Source: Nitrosomonas sp. Is35 (GTDB lineage: Bacteria; Pseudomonadota; Gammaproteobacteria; Burkholderiales; Nitrosomonadaceae). Taken from it: DNA of 64,000 nucleotides. Below, one piece after another: positions 45,492-53,917 of this stretch. The DNA lies in assembly GCF_033063295.1 (NCBI RefSeq), contig NZ_JAWJZH010000001.1, forward strand, positions 3,038,001 through 3,102,000, read 5' to 3'. Each line of letters begins with the position of its first letter. Positions within the stretch are counted from its first letter, which is position 1. Both the position numbers and the translations under genes were made by a program. The notes below the pieces were generated by a model that did no database searches, had not been told where the DNA came from, and was given only the letters and a program-made list of their open reading frames with translations.

Positions 45492-47069
45492 TTAGTGATC
45501 GTGAAAGGTATCCGCAGGCTGGATACGAACAATGACAAACTCGCCGTCCGGTTCTTCGGCGATCTCAAAGATAACTTTTTGCCCCGGCTTGAACGATTGC
45601 AGCAATGCCGCTTCCCGGATACGGAAATCCATCGTCATCGCAGGCCACTTCAGGCTTTCGATCGGGCCATGCGCCAGCGTCATCGTGGCATGCGCGAAAT
45701 CAATCGCATCGATGCGTCCTTCACCGCGGTATTGCACTTGAGAAGGTGACAAGACAGCCGAACTGGATTCGACTTCCTGCTTATCAACCGGGTAATAGGT
45801 GTTGTGGCCGAAACTATCGAGCGCGCTTTTGAAGTTGCTCTCCGCATCGATCAGGAAATTCGCCTTGACGACCACGTTTTCACCGGCCCGAAGCCCGCCC
45901 AGCACCTCGGCATAACCATCAGCATGCATGCCGAGCTTGACCGTGCGCGGCTCAAACCGGCCCGAACCCAAATCAACCAACACCATCCGCCGGGTGCCCG
46001 TATCCAGCACGGCGGAATCCGCGACGGTCAGCACTTTATGCTTGCTGTGAAACGACGCGAACTCGACCCGCGCATACATGGCGGGTTTGAGTAAACGATC
46101 GGGATTCGGCAGCACGATGCGCACGCTCGCGGTGCGCGTTTCCGGCGTGACCGCCGGATAGATGAAAGCGACTTCGCCGTTGAAAATCTTGTCGGGATAA
46201 GCATCCACCCGGACTGTCACCAGCTGACCGGGATGAATCATGCCCAGATCCTGTTCAAATACATCCGCCAATATCCACACGCTCGACAAATCGGCGAATT
46301 GATACAACATTTCCCCCGGCATAAAACGTTGCCCCATGACTGCTTGCTTTTCCATTACCACGCCATCGGCTGGTGCACGCAGCGCCATGTACTGCTGCAC
46401 TTCGCCGGTCTGTTGCAGGCGCCGTAGCTCGGCTTCGGCAATATTCCAATTACGCAGCTTCTGCAATGCGCCATCGACCAGCCGCTGCATCGCGGCACGC
46501 ACAGCCGCATCGCCATTCACGACGGACTGCAACCCTCTGATCGCGATCAGATACTCCTGCTGTGCGGTAATCAGCTCGGGGCTGTAGACATCCATCAAGG
46601 CCTCGCCTTTCTTGACCGCTTGCCCGGTGGTATTGACGTACAGCCGGTGTATCCAGCCCTCAAACTTGGTCACGAAGGTGTATTGCTTGCGCTCATCGGT
46701 TTGAATCGTCGCAACCGCCCGCACGGTGCGGATCAGTTCACGCATCTCCGCGGCTTCGGTACGCACACCGAGCTTCTGCACTTTTTCCGTGCTGATGGTC
46801 ACAACATTCTGTTCCGCAGACGGTTCCTTGCCTTCATTTTCATAAACCGGCAGATAATCCATGCCCATTGGATCTTTCTTCGGCACCAGCGAAGTATCGG
46901 GCAGCCCCATCGGATTGCGGTAATACAGCACTTTCCGTTCCCCGTTAGCGGCTTGCGGTGCGGCAATTCCGGTGTCTGGCGACGATTGTGTTTTCCCCCA
47001 CCAGTAACCTGCAGCCAGTGTGGCGGTCAGCATCATTGCAGCGCTGATTTTCTTAGCGGTAGATTGCAT
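45492..47069 (-). CDS. cusB: CusB-type periplasmic adaptor with C-terminal CusF-like domain
   Basis: 525 aa from ATG 47069 (GGAG 6 nt upstream), preferred over ATG 47081. After an N-terminal anchor comes a heavy-metal-binding segment (YYRNPMGLPDTSLVPKKDPM and GMDYLP), then the hairpin, lipoyl and barrel domains of membrane-fusion proteins. The last 90 residues form a CusF-like copper chaperone domain with LAHGPIESLKWPAMTMDF, holding the Trp and two Met that bind Cu(I)/Ag(I). Fusing CusF to CusB keeps the chaperone at the pump. It lies 12 nt after the outer-membrane gene. Confidence 0.94.
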   Translation of the reverse strand: MQSTAKKISAAMMLTATLAAGYWWGKTQSSPDTGIAAPQAANGERKVLYYRNPMGLPDTSLVPKKDPMGMDYLPVYENEGKEPSAEQNVVTISTEKVQKLGVRTEAAEMRELIRTVRAVATIQTDERKQYTFVTKFEGWIHRLYVNTTGQAVKKGEALMDVYSPELITAQQEYLIAIRGLQSVVNGDAAVRAAMQRLVDGALQKLRNWNIAEAELRRLQQTGEVQQYMALRAPADGVVMEKQAVMGQRFMPGEMLYQFADLSSVWILADVFEQDLGMIHPGQLVTVRVDAYPDKIFNGEVAFIYPAVTPETRTASVRIVLPNPDRLLKPAMYARVEFASFHSKHKVLTVADSAVLDTGTRRMVLVDLGSGRFEPRTVKLGMHADGYAEVLGGLRAGENVVVKANFLIDAESNFKSALDSFGHNTYYPVDKQEVESSSAVLSPSQVQYRGEGRIDAIDFAHATMTLAHGPIESLKWPAMTMDFRIREAALLQSFKPGQKVIFEIAEEPDGEFVIVRIQPADTFHDH

Positions 47070-47093
47070 AGAAAGCTCCATAATCGGTATTCG

Positions 47094-48440
47094 TTAGTGT
47101 TGCTTCTTGCCAATCAGAAAATCGATTTCTGCCAGCGCTTTGTTGTAATTCGCGATCGCGGTAATCAGGCTGGTTTCATAGTCGAATACCGTCATCTGGT
47201 TATCCAGCAAAGTCAGAAAATCAACCCGGTTTACTTGATAGGCCGCCAGCGCGGATTCAACGGTTAGCTTTGCCTGCGGCAGAATCGCGGTCTGATAGAG
47301 TTTGACCGATTTCATACTCTGTTCGGCCATCGCAATCTGCTGACGCAGTTTTGCCGCGATGTCATTACGCTGCGCCTGATACAAACTGATTGCCTGGTCA
47401 CGCATGGCTTGCGATTCCATAATACGCGGCTCAATTTTGTTGCCGCGCCATACCGGCAAGTTGACCGCCACAGTCATACTGACCATGTCGTCACGCCGCA
47501 TGCTGCCCAGCGTGTTATCGCGCTGACCGTACGATACGCGCACATCGAAATCCGGGTAGTACGCCTTGCGCGCCAGATCGGCGGATTTCTCATTGCGTGC
47601 AATCAAACTCTGTAGTGCCAGCAATTGCGGGCGTTGCGTCCAGGCTTCTTGTTGCAGCGCTTCCAGCAGCAAAGGCGTTTCGTGAATCTGCAACAATACC
47701 GGCGCCGGAATCTCGCCGCGCGTGCTACGCCCCAGCGCGCGGATGAGTTCGGCTTCAAACGCCGGTAGCTCGCGCTCGAGCCCCAACAACCTGTCCAGCA
47801 TTCTCGATACTTGCATTTGCGCTTTCAGCACATCGGCCTGACTGCTTTCTCCAACCTGATAGCGCGCTTCGGCCATGCGTAGAAAGTGTTCCAGTGTTTG
47901 CTTATTTTTCTCAACCAGCTTGATCATTTCCAGCGTAAGCCCAAGATCAAAGTAGGCGGTTTTCAGATCATGCACGACGCGGTTAACCGTTTCATGGTAG
48001 CCCTGCTCAATGGCTTCCGCATCCTTGCTGGCGACTTCCTTGCGCAAACCGCGTTTACCGGGAAACGGCAAGCGCTGGGAAAGACCGATCATTTTCATCG
48101 TCATATCTTCGCGGTTAAACGGCGATGACGCCAAAGGCGCATTGATCACGCCCGCCTCGAGCATCGGATCGTCCAGCGCCTCCGCCGGTGCGATGCGCTG
48201 CCGGGCTGCTTCGCGTTCTTGATAGGCGGCCTGAATCTCGGGATTGTTCTCCAACGCTTCCGCAATCAAGCCGGGCAACAATACCGCATGGCGAGCATTG
48301 GCTGTTGTAAGCGTTTCTGCTGGAACAGCGCGGCTCAGCATGGTTGTTCCAGTTTTACCGGCCAACATTTCTTGCCCCTGCGCTGCGGTTGTAATGGCGG
48401 TAGCTAGCAGCGCGATCACGATCACACCGGCGCGGTTCAT
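47094..48440 (-). CDS. cusC: CusC/TolC-family outer-membrane efflux protein
   Basis: 448 aa with a signal peptide (cleavage near AQGQE) and two outer-membrane efflux repeats (AYQEREAARQRI...; ALQSLIARNEKSADLARKAY). It forms the outer-membrane channel of the CusCBA pump and is the first large gene of the operon. Its ATG overlaps the stop of the 21-residue leader peptide (ATGA at 48437-48440). GGAGG lies 6 nt upstream, within the leader coding sequence. Confidence 0.93.
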   Translation of the reverse strand: MNRAGVIVIALLATAITTAAQGQEMLAGKTGTTMLSRAVPAETLTTANARHAVLLPGLIAEALENNPEIQAAYQEREAARQRIAPAEALDDPMLEAGVINAPLASSPFNREDMTMKMIGLSQRLPFPGKRGLRKEVASKDAEAIEQGYHETVNRVVHDLKTAYFDLGLTLEMIKLVEKNKQTLEHFLRMAEARYQVGESSQADVLKAQMQVSRMLDRLLGLERELPAFEAELIRALGRSTRGEIPAPVLLQIHETPLLLEALQQEAWTQRPQLLALQSLIARNEKSADLARKAYYPDFDVRVSYGQRDNTLGSMRRDDMVSMTVAVNLPVWRGNKIEPRIMESQAMRDQAISLYQAQRNDIAAKLRQQIAMAEQSMKSVKLYQTAILPQAKLTVESALAAYQVNRVDFLTLLDNQMTVFDYETSLITAIANYNKALAEIDFLIGKKQH

Positions 48441-48502
48441 CGCAGCCTCCTGAAGGTGTTTTGCTGTTGCTGACGAGTGTTAAGAATGAATGATACGAAC
48501 AT
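48437..48502 (-). CDS. 21-residue leader peptide of the cus operon
   Basis: A short frame starting ATG 48502 with a perfect AGGAGG 6 nt upstream encodes MFVSFILNTRQQQQNTFRRL plus Arg, and its stop TGA overlaps the cusC start as ATGA. The strong ribosome site and the coupling suggest that it is translated and helps set cusC translation. Four consecutive Gln and three Arg near the end are notable. A hairpin at 48526-48544 lies just upstream. Function inferred; no family recognised. Confidence 0.65.
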   Translation of the reverse strand: MFVSFILNTRQQQQNTFRRLR

Positions 48503-48525
48503 GCTTGTCCTCCTAGCAGGTAATC

Positions 48526-48572
48526 TCACCGGTTCCGCCGGTGATGGGCAGACATTGACGATAATTGTCAAT
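48526..48572. promoter_or_regulatory. hairpin and operator-like palindrome upstream of the cus operon
   Basis: TCACCGG, TTCCG, CCGGTGA (48526-48544) can fold in the 5' leader. ATTGAC (48554-48559), 7 nt, GTCAAT (48567-48572) is a perfect 19-bp palindrome that may bind the operon's regulator. No regulator gene is adjacent. Confidence 0.45.
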
Positions 48573-48624
48573 ATTTCATGGCTTGCGCAGCATTCGCGCA
48601 AGCACAAAGCTCATGCAAGAAATT

Positions 48625-48657
48625 GCACTTTTTACCTGACACTCAGGCAAAAAGTGC
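48625..48657 (-). terminator. terminator of the CzcI-like gene
   Basis: GCACTTTTTACCTGA (48625-48639), CAC, TCAGGCAAAAAGTGC (48643-48657): a 15-bp stem with one mismatch, touching the stop codon of the minus-strand gene. It isolates that gene from the cus operon downstream. Confidence 0.85.
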
Positions 48658-49046
48658 TAAAGGGAGATTACTACCGGAGGACGTTGCGGGTGTTCCGGCA
48701 CAAACGAGACAAAGCCGGAATCAAATGAAGCAATGGTGGAAGTATCGGTAACTGGCATGGATACGGCAGCACCCGGAAGCACTGGCGTATGACTGTACGC
48801 ATCGCAGGAAGTATCGTCGCACGGCAAGCTGGCTAAGACATGCCCGGCATGCTCACTGGTACTATTGTCCGTTTGCTTATGGCAACCATCATGATGGTGA
48901 TTGTCGATGATAATCGCTGATTTGTCATGCGTAGCGGTGAAGTTTTTTTCCTGTACGCAGACTGACAAAATAGCCGCTGCAGCGCCTTGCAACGGGAGCC
49001 ACAGCATGAAAAAAACCAATAGCCATTTGTAGCGATATGCTTTCAT
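48657..49046 (-). CDS. small His/Cys-containing periplasmic protein, CzcI-like
   Basis: About 129 aa from ATG 49046; an in-frame codon at 49064 is a weaker start. A signal peptide (LLVFFMLWLPLQGAAAA) precedes a His- and Cys-containing body (DNHHHDGCHKQ, CDDTSCDAYSH) and a PEHPQRPP end, a pattern seen in CzcI-like and DUF2946-like proteins beside metal pumps. CzcI is linked to heavy-metal response control, mechanism unclear. It lies upstream of the cus operon in the same direction but is separated by a strong terminator. Confidence 0.6.
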   Translation of the reverse strand: MKAYRYKWLLVFFMLWLPLQGAAAAILSVCVQEKNFTATHDKSAIIIDNHHHDGCHKQTDNSTSEHAGHVLASLPCDDTSCDAYSHTPVLPGAAVSMPVTDTSTIASFDSGFVSFVPEHPQRPPVVISL

Positions 49047-49103
49047 GTCTTTTATTATAAACAATTTTCAGATTTGACCAATTAAATCCAGAAAATTACT
49101 TAT

Positions 49104-50702
49104 TCATTTGTGCGACTGGTTAGATAGGGTCAACTGCTGATACTGTTGCTGGTATTGCTCTGCTTTGGACTGATCCCCAGCTTCTCTTGCTGCCTGTGCT
49201 GCACGATAAACACCATTGCGCCGGTTGGGCGTGCGTATCAAGGATGCTTCCAATTCCTTCAACGCATCACTGGGTTGCTTCAATTCCAGCAATAATTCGC
49301 CGAGCAGTTCTCTGGCCGGAATGATTGCGCCGGGCGTGACATTGTCTTTTTCGGTCGAATCTTCCAGGTCCGCCGAAGCACGCATGAGTTTCACCGCTTC
49401 TTCCGTTTCACCTTCCGCATAAGCAATCCAGGCAGCTACCGCTAAGCGTTGGATGTCGATTTGACTGGCGGTGTAGTCTTTATTGTCCGCTTGATCGGCA
49501 TTGCGTAAAACCTTCAGCTGCCGCAGGCTGTAGTGGGCAATGTCCATTTTTCCGCTGCGCGCGGCACCTAAACCACGAGCAAAGTGCGTGATGGCCTCGC
49601 ACCAGCCAAATTGCTGCCAAGGAAAATCCGCTGGCAATACCTCGAGTTTTGCGGCTTCACTCCACTCGCCGCGTTCTATCGCATAACGCGCTGGAATCGC
49701 AGCAAAAGCATAGGCGACGGTGGTATTTTCCGGCTGCGCTTTTTTGATGCCTTGCAGTTCGCGCAGAATTTCCCTGGCTTTTTCCGTCTCACCGCTTTGC
49801 AGATACGCGTACATCATGTAATCCATGAAATGGAACTGCTGATCCCAAGTTCCGGACAATGCATTTTTCCGCGCGTGATCTTTTGCCGCATGATAGGCGG
49901 CCAGATTCGATTGCGCCGCATCCTGCCATAGCCCGAGCCGGATGAAAATATGCGAAGGCATGTGCAATGCATGCGGCACCGCCGGTGCAATGTGCGTATA
50001 AGCGCGCGCCGCGCTCAATCCAAGCCCGGCGAGTTCGGGGTAATCGCTGCTGTGAATGATGTAATGCGCCACGCCGGGGTGTTCCGGCTCATGTTCCAGC
50101 ACCTGCTGCAATAGATGTAATGCTTTCTTCTGATTGGCAAAAGTCTTGTCCTTGGGCGATGCCGTGGAAATCAGCGCTAAAGCATAGAACACCGCAGCCT
50201 CCCGGTCATCTGGATTGTGTTTCAGGACTTGTTCCATCGCTTTCTGATACATCAGCTTTCTGGTAGTGAGGTCCACTTTTTCATCTTCGGGATACAAAAA
50301 ACTTACGGCTTCAAGGTAAGCTTTCTCACGCTCTGTCTTGATTGCCAGCTTTTTTGCCTGCTGCAACGCTTCGCGCCCCGTTTGCAGTTCTGCCGCAGTC
50401 GGCGCTGTCGCCCATAACTGGTAATACAGGCTCATCGCAACGCCCCAATAACCCATCGCGCAAGCCGGATCGGTAACGGTCACTTGGCGGAATGTCTTTC
50501 CGGCTTCGTCGTACCAAAAGGAATGCAACATCGCGACGGCTTGATTGAACTGTGCTTGCGCGGCTGGCGCACAGGAAACCGGGAAGGTCACTTTTCCCAG
50601 ATTTTTCTCATCGAATGCACCGGCATGATGATCCCCATCCGCTCGCACCCCCCCGGCGGACATCATGGCAGCGATCAGAAGAACCCATCCCCATTTTTTC
50701 AT
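49104..50702 (-). CDS. periplasmic TPR protein, function unknown
   Basis: About 532 aa from ATG 50702 (GGAGAA upstream). Signal peptide cleaved near GVRADG, then a conserved N-terminal FPVSCAPAAQAQFNQAVAML segment and multiple TPR-like helical pairs through to the C-terminus (EQVLKHNPDDREAAVFYALA, ELEASLIRTPNRRNGVYRAA). It belongs to a family of soluble TPR proteins often seen near metal-related genes, without a known activity. It is divergent from the Fur/Zur-family regulator, with the GCAAC-N3-GTTGC site between them, so it may be part of that regulon. Confidence 0.8.
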   Translation of the reverse strand: MKKWGWVLLIAAMMSAGGVRADGDHHAGAFDEKNLGKVTFPVSCAPAAQAQFNQAVAMLHSFWYDEAGKTFRQVTVTDPACAMGYWGVAMSLYYQLWATAPTAAELQTGREALQQAKKLAIKTEREKAYLEAVSFLYPEDEKVDLTTRKLMYQKAMEQVLKHNPDDREAAVFYALALISTASPKDKTFANQKKALHLLQQVLEHEPEHPGVAHYIIHSSDYPELAGLGLSAARAYTHIAPAVPHALHMPSHIFIRLGLWQDAAQSNLAAYHAAKDHARKNALSGTWDQQFHFMDYMMYAYLQSGETEKAREILRELQGIKKAQPENTTVAYAFAAIPARYAIERGEWSEAAKLEVLPADFPWQQFGWCEAITHFARGLGAARSGKMDIAHYSLRQLKVLRNADQADNKDYTASQIDIQRLAVAAWIAYAEGETEEAVKLMRASADLEDSTEKDNVTPGAIIPARELLGELLLELKQPSDALKELEASLIRTPNRRNGVYRAAQAAREAGDQSKAEQYQQQYQQLTLSNQSHK

Positions 50703-50829
50703 ATCAATTCTCCAGTATTGGTAAGACTTCACCGGAATGAACAATCGACATTCTTCCCGATAGCGCCAAGTAATCCAGGATTAAAAGAACAACTTGTTGC
50801 GCCATGAAAATCACTTAGTTACAATAATC

Positions 50830-50842
50830 GCAACATTGTTGC
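50830..50842. promoter_or_regulatory. Zur/Fur-type operator candidate at the regulator gene
   Basis: GCAACATTGTTGC, a perfect 13-bp palindrome (GCAAC-N3-GTTGC), 12 bp upstream of the regulator start and between it and the divergent TPR gene. The same pattern recurs at 51701-51713 upstream of the receptor gene. Confidence 0.65.
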
Positions 50843-50854
50843 ATTTATTTAAGT

Positions 50855-51277
50855 ATGCTTAATCAGTTTCATCATACCGCAGAAGACATGATCCGGCACA
50901 ACGGCGGACGGGCAACTGTGGGCAGAACCGGAATTCTGGCCATTTTGCTGGCTGAGCAGCAGGCCATTACCCACCGCGAAATTGAACAACGCCTGCCACA
51001 AGCGCTGCAATTGGACCGGGTGACTTTATATCGCGCGCTAGAGTGGCTGGTCGAGAAAAATTTGATCCATAAAGTAACCAGCGACGACCGGGCGTGGCGT
51101 TATCACGCCAATCGCGAATTGCATTCACATCAACATGCGCACTTCAAATGCACAGGTTGCGCGCAAGTGATTTGCCTGGATAAATTACCGGTAGAAGCAA
51201 ACTGGCCGCTACCGGCCGGTTACCGGTTCCAGGAAATTGAATTGACCGTCAAAGGCCTTTGCGCTAACTGCTGTTGA
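50855..51277 (+). CDS. Fur-family metalloregulator, probably Zur
   Basis: 140 aa. An N-terminal winged helix (ITHREIEQRLPQALQLDRVT, LYRALEWLVEKNLIHKV) is followed by a dimerisation domain with a His cluster (HSHQHAHFKC) and two structural CxxC pairs (CTGC and CANC), as in the Fur/Zur group. The gene order regulator, small membrane protein, ZnuD-like receptor points to zinc as the signal. The start ATG 50855 lacks a good ribosome site; ATG 50888 is an alternative. Autoregulation through the 13-bp palindrome is likely. Confidence 0.85.
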   Translation: MLNQFHHTAEDMIRHNGGRATVGRTGILAILLAEQQAITHREIEQRLPQALQLDRVTLYRALEWLVEKNLIHKVTSDDRAWRYHANRELHSHQHAHFKCTGCAQVICLDKLPVEANWPLPAGYRFQEIELTVKGLCANCC

Positions 51278-51279
51278 CT

Positions 51280-51603
51280 ATGCTACGCAAAAGCTTATTT
51301 CTATTTTTGACGCTGGCTTTGTTAGCTGTGCCGGTCTTCTTGCTGGCGCATGCTTTCACACATTATGCACAAACCGATGTGCTTGATGCCGCCGGAAGCG
51401 AAGCTGATGCCAGTGTTGATCTTGACGAAATTTGCTTCGATTGCGTCGCACTCACTGCATTAAACTTCATTCTGATCGCTTCGGGCCTGCTTCTGCGCAA
51501 CCCGGCAAATCACCGCCGGTTGCCATTATGGGCCATGGGGCGTCATTCCAATCGCACCACACTTCCTTACTGCTCGCGCGCACCACCATTCCAGCTGCTC
51601 TGA
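51280..51603 (+). CDS. small membrane protein, function unknown
   Basis: About 107 aa, beginning 2 nt after the regulator stop codon, so the two are co-transcribed. It has an N-terminal hydrophobic segment (SLFLFLTLALLAVPVFLLAH), a short acidic loop with a CFDC pair, and a second hydrophobic segment (ALNFILIASGLLL). The layout resembles DUF2946-like small proteins near metal-uptake genes. I recognise no definite family. A hairpin after the gene (51641-51658) may end the transcript. Confidence 0.65.
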   Translation: MLRKSLFLFLTLALLAVPVFLLAHAFTHYAQTDVLDAAGSEADASVDLDEICFDCVALTALNFILIASGLLLRNPANHRRLPLWAMGRHSNRTTLPYCSRAPPFQLL

Positions 51604-51640
51604 TTCTTGAGGTTGTTAATCCAGGCTTGACTTAATCATC

Positions 51641-51658
51641 AGCAATCGGTCGATTGCT
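51641..51658 (+). terminator. hairpin after the regulator operon
   Basis: AGCAATCG, GT, CGATTGCT: an 8-bp perfect inverted pair followed by TTGATTT. A short or tight loop makes terminator function uncertain. Confidence 0.45.
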
Positions 51659-51698
51659 TTGATTTGCATTGCTTACCTGTGATTGATCAGTTCCATTG

Positions 51699-51715
51699 GT
51701 GCAACTCAGTTGCAC
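51699..51715. promoter_or_regulatory. Zur/Fur-type operator candidate at the receptor gene
   Basis: GTGCAACTCAGTTGCAC, a perfect 17-bp palindrome containing GCAAC-N3-GTTGC, 32 bp upstream of the receptor start. It shares its core with the site at 50830-50842. Confidence 0.7.
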
Positions 51716-51746
51716 GGCAAATACCCGTCAGGGTTAGGAAAGTTGT

Positions 51747-53810
51747 ATGGATTATTCTGATCATGAATCAAATAACGCGCGATGGCAGCGTAAAAACTTG
51801 CTGTCGAAACCGGCAACCATCACGCTGTTTATATTTTTGCTGCATCCGTTGCATAGTTCCGGGCAAACCGCCGGCAAAAACGTCGAGCTGCCCGGTGTGA
51901 TGATTACTGCGCCTGTTTCAAGTTCGGCTGAATCGGCCGGATTCAAACCGGACACGGTTGTGTCAGGAGATCGTCTGCGCCGGAAAAGGGAAACCAATCT
52001 GGGCGATACGTTATCGCATGAACTGGGGGTCAGTTCCAGCAGTTTCGGTCCTGGCGCTGGCCGCCCGATTATCCGCGGTCAGGATGGGCCGCGCGTACAG
52101 GTACTGGAAAATGGCATCGGCACCGGCGATATCTCAACCATCAGCCCGGATCACGCCGTCGCGACCGAAACCTTAAATGCATCGCGCATCGAGATATTAC
52201 GTGGACCATCGACATTGATGTATGGCAGCGGTATTTCCGGTGGTGTGGTGAACGTGATCAACGACCGCATACCCGACCGCTTATTCAAAAAGCCGCAAGC
52301 AAACTTTGAAGGGCGCTTCAATTCCGCGCTGGAAGAACGCAATGGCGCCCTCATGGCATCCGGCAGTTTGGGCAGGATGTCCTGGAATCTTGAAGGCGTG
52401 AAAAGAAAAACCAGCGATGTGCATATCCCCGGACTAGCGAATCCCAATGATCCGGACAGCGGCACCGGCTTGATCAGAAACAGCGCGATCGATTCCAGCA
52501 ATTTATCGGTAGGCAGTTCGTACGTCGGCGAACGTGGCTTTGCGGGGATGTCGGTTTCAAGATTGGAAAATTTTTACGGTATTCCCGGCCCGGAAGGCGC
52601 GAAAATCGATATGGGTCAGACCCGCTACGGTCTGGCGGGTGATCTGGATAATCCGCTGAAAGGATTCCGGCAGCTCAAGATGCGCTTCAATTACAACGAT
52701 TATCAACACAAAGAACTCGAACAAAGCGGCGCGGTCGGCAGCCGTTTCAGCAATAACGAACTGGAAGGACGCGCCGAATTAGCCCACAAGCCAATCGCCC
52801 AATGGCAAGGCATCATGGGCATTCAATTACAAAACCGCAATTTTTCCGCAAAAGGCGAGGAAGCTTTCGTGCCATCCAGCCTGTCGCAATCGGCCAGCGC
52901 GTTTATGCTGGAAAAACGCAATTGGCAACGCTGGCAGTTTGAAGCCGGTGGACGCTTTGAACATACCCTGCATAACCCGCAAGCAGCATCGTTGCAAGCA
53001 CGCGATTTTAATTTGTACAGCATTTCCGCGGGAAGCGCTTGGCAATTCAGGGATGGCTATCAACTCAATCTGACGGCCACGCGCGGACAACGCGCGCCGA
53101 ATACCGTCGCGCTGTATGCCAACGGTATTCATGTGGCCACCAACACTTTTGAGCAAGGCGCGCAAAACCTGCGCAAAGAAACTTCCAATAATTTCGATAT
53201 TGCGCTGCAGAAAACCAGCGGCCTGATTACGGGCAAAGTGAATTTGTTCTATAACCATGTCAACGATTATATTTTTCAGCAAAGCCGTGACAGCAATGGC
53301 GACGGGCTAGCGGATAGAATCAACGATGAGGGCATGCTGGATAATCACGGCGCTTATCTGGTACAGGATTACACTCAAACCCGGGCGAAATTCTATGGCC
53401 TGGAAGCCGAAGCCATCGTTGCAGTAATACCGGATACGTTGAATTTGCGGTTATTCACCGATATGGTTTATGGCAGATTGAAAAATAACGGCAACATCCC
53501 GCGCATAACACCGCAACGTTTCGGCTTTGATCTGGATTTCAAGAAAAATGCCTGGCAAGCCAATTTCAACCTCACTCGTGTCACTCAACAGGATCGCGTC
53601 GCCGTATTGGAAAGCGAAACCCCAGGTTATATCCTGATGAACGCCGAAATGAGCTATCACATGAAACTAACCAAGTCGGTCAACTATACGCTTTTTCTGC
53701 AGGGCCGGAATTTGCTCGATAGCGATATGCGCGTTCATACTTCCTTCTTGAAAGATGTTGCTCCATTGCCGGGGCGAGCCATTGTCGCAGGGATTAGAGG
53801 CGCTTTTTAA
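51747..53810 (+). CDS. znuD: ZnuD-like TonB-dependent receptor
   Basis: 687 aa. After an N-terminal signal sequence (about 24-44) comes a plug domain with GRPIIRGQDGPRVQVLENG, SPDHAVATETLNASRIEILR and GPSTLMYGSG, close to the plug of Neisseria ZnuD as I recall it, then a 22-strand barrel ending in GRAIVAGIRGAF (terminal Phe). It should import zinc, or possibly heme, across the outer membrane with TonB energy. The start ATG 51747 has AGGAAAG upstream. A Zur-type palindrome 32 bp upstream and the adjacent Fur-family gene support zinc repression. Confidence 0.88.
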   Translation: MDYSDHESNNARWQRKNLLSKPATITLFIFLLHPLHSSGQTAGKNVELPGVMITAPVSSSAESAGFKPDTVVSGDRLRRKRETNLGDTLSHELGVSSSSFGPGAGRPIIRGQDGPRVQVLENGIGTGDISTISPDHAVATETLNASRIEILRGPSTLMYGSGISGGVVNVINDRIPDRLFKKPQANFEGRFNSALEERNGALMASGSLGRMSWNLEGVKRKTSDVHIPGLANPNDPDSGTGLIRNSAIDSSNLSVGSSYVGERGFAGMSVSRLENFYGIPGPEGAKIDMGQTRYGLAGDLDNPLKGFRQLKMRFNYNDYQHKELEQSGAVGSRFSNNELEGRAELAHKPIAQWQGIMGIQLQNRNFSAKGEEAFVPSSLSQSASAFMLEKRNWQRWQFEAGGRFEHTLHNPQAASLQARDFNLYSISAGSAWQFRDGYQLNLTATRGQRAPNTVALYANGIHVATNTFEQGAQNLRKETSNNFDIALQKTSGLITGKVNLFYNHVNDYIFQQSRDSNGDGLADRINDEGMLDNHGAYLVQDYTQTRAKFYGLEAEAIVAVIPDTLNLRLFTDMVYGRLKNNGNIPRITPQRFGFDLDFKKNAWQANFNLTRVTQQDRVAVLESETPGYILMNAEMSYHMKLTKSVNYTLFLQGRNLLDSDMRVHTSFLKDVAPLPGRAIVAGIRGAF

Positions 53811-53819
53811 ATTCCCGCC

Positions 53820-53842
53820 GCATCCTAGCGAAGCTAGGATGC
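53820..53842 (+). terminator. terminator of the receptor gene
   Basis: GCATCCTAGC, GAA, GCTAGGATGC: a perfect 10-bp stem with a 3-nt loop, 10 nt after the stop codon, followed by TTGCAAAAT. Confidence 0.8.
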
Positions 53843-53917
53843 TTGCAAAATAACCGCTAAATGCTAATCTGCATGAGCAATCATTTCTGATACTTTCCTC
53901 AATTAGTTAAAGCGACT

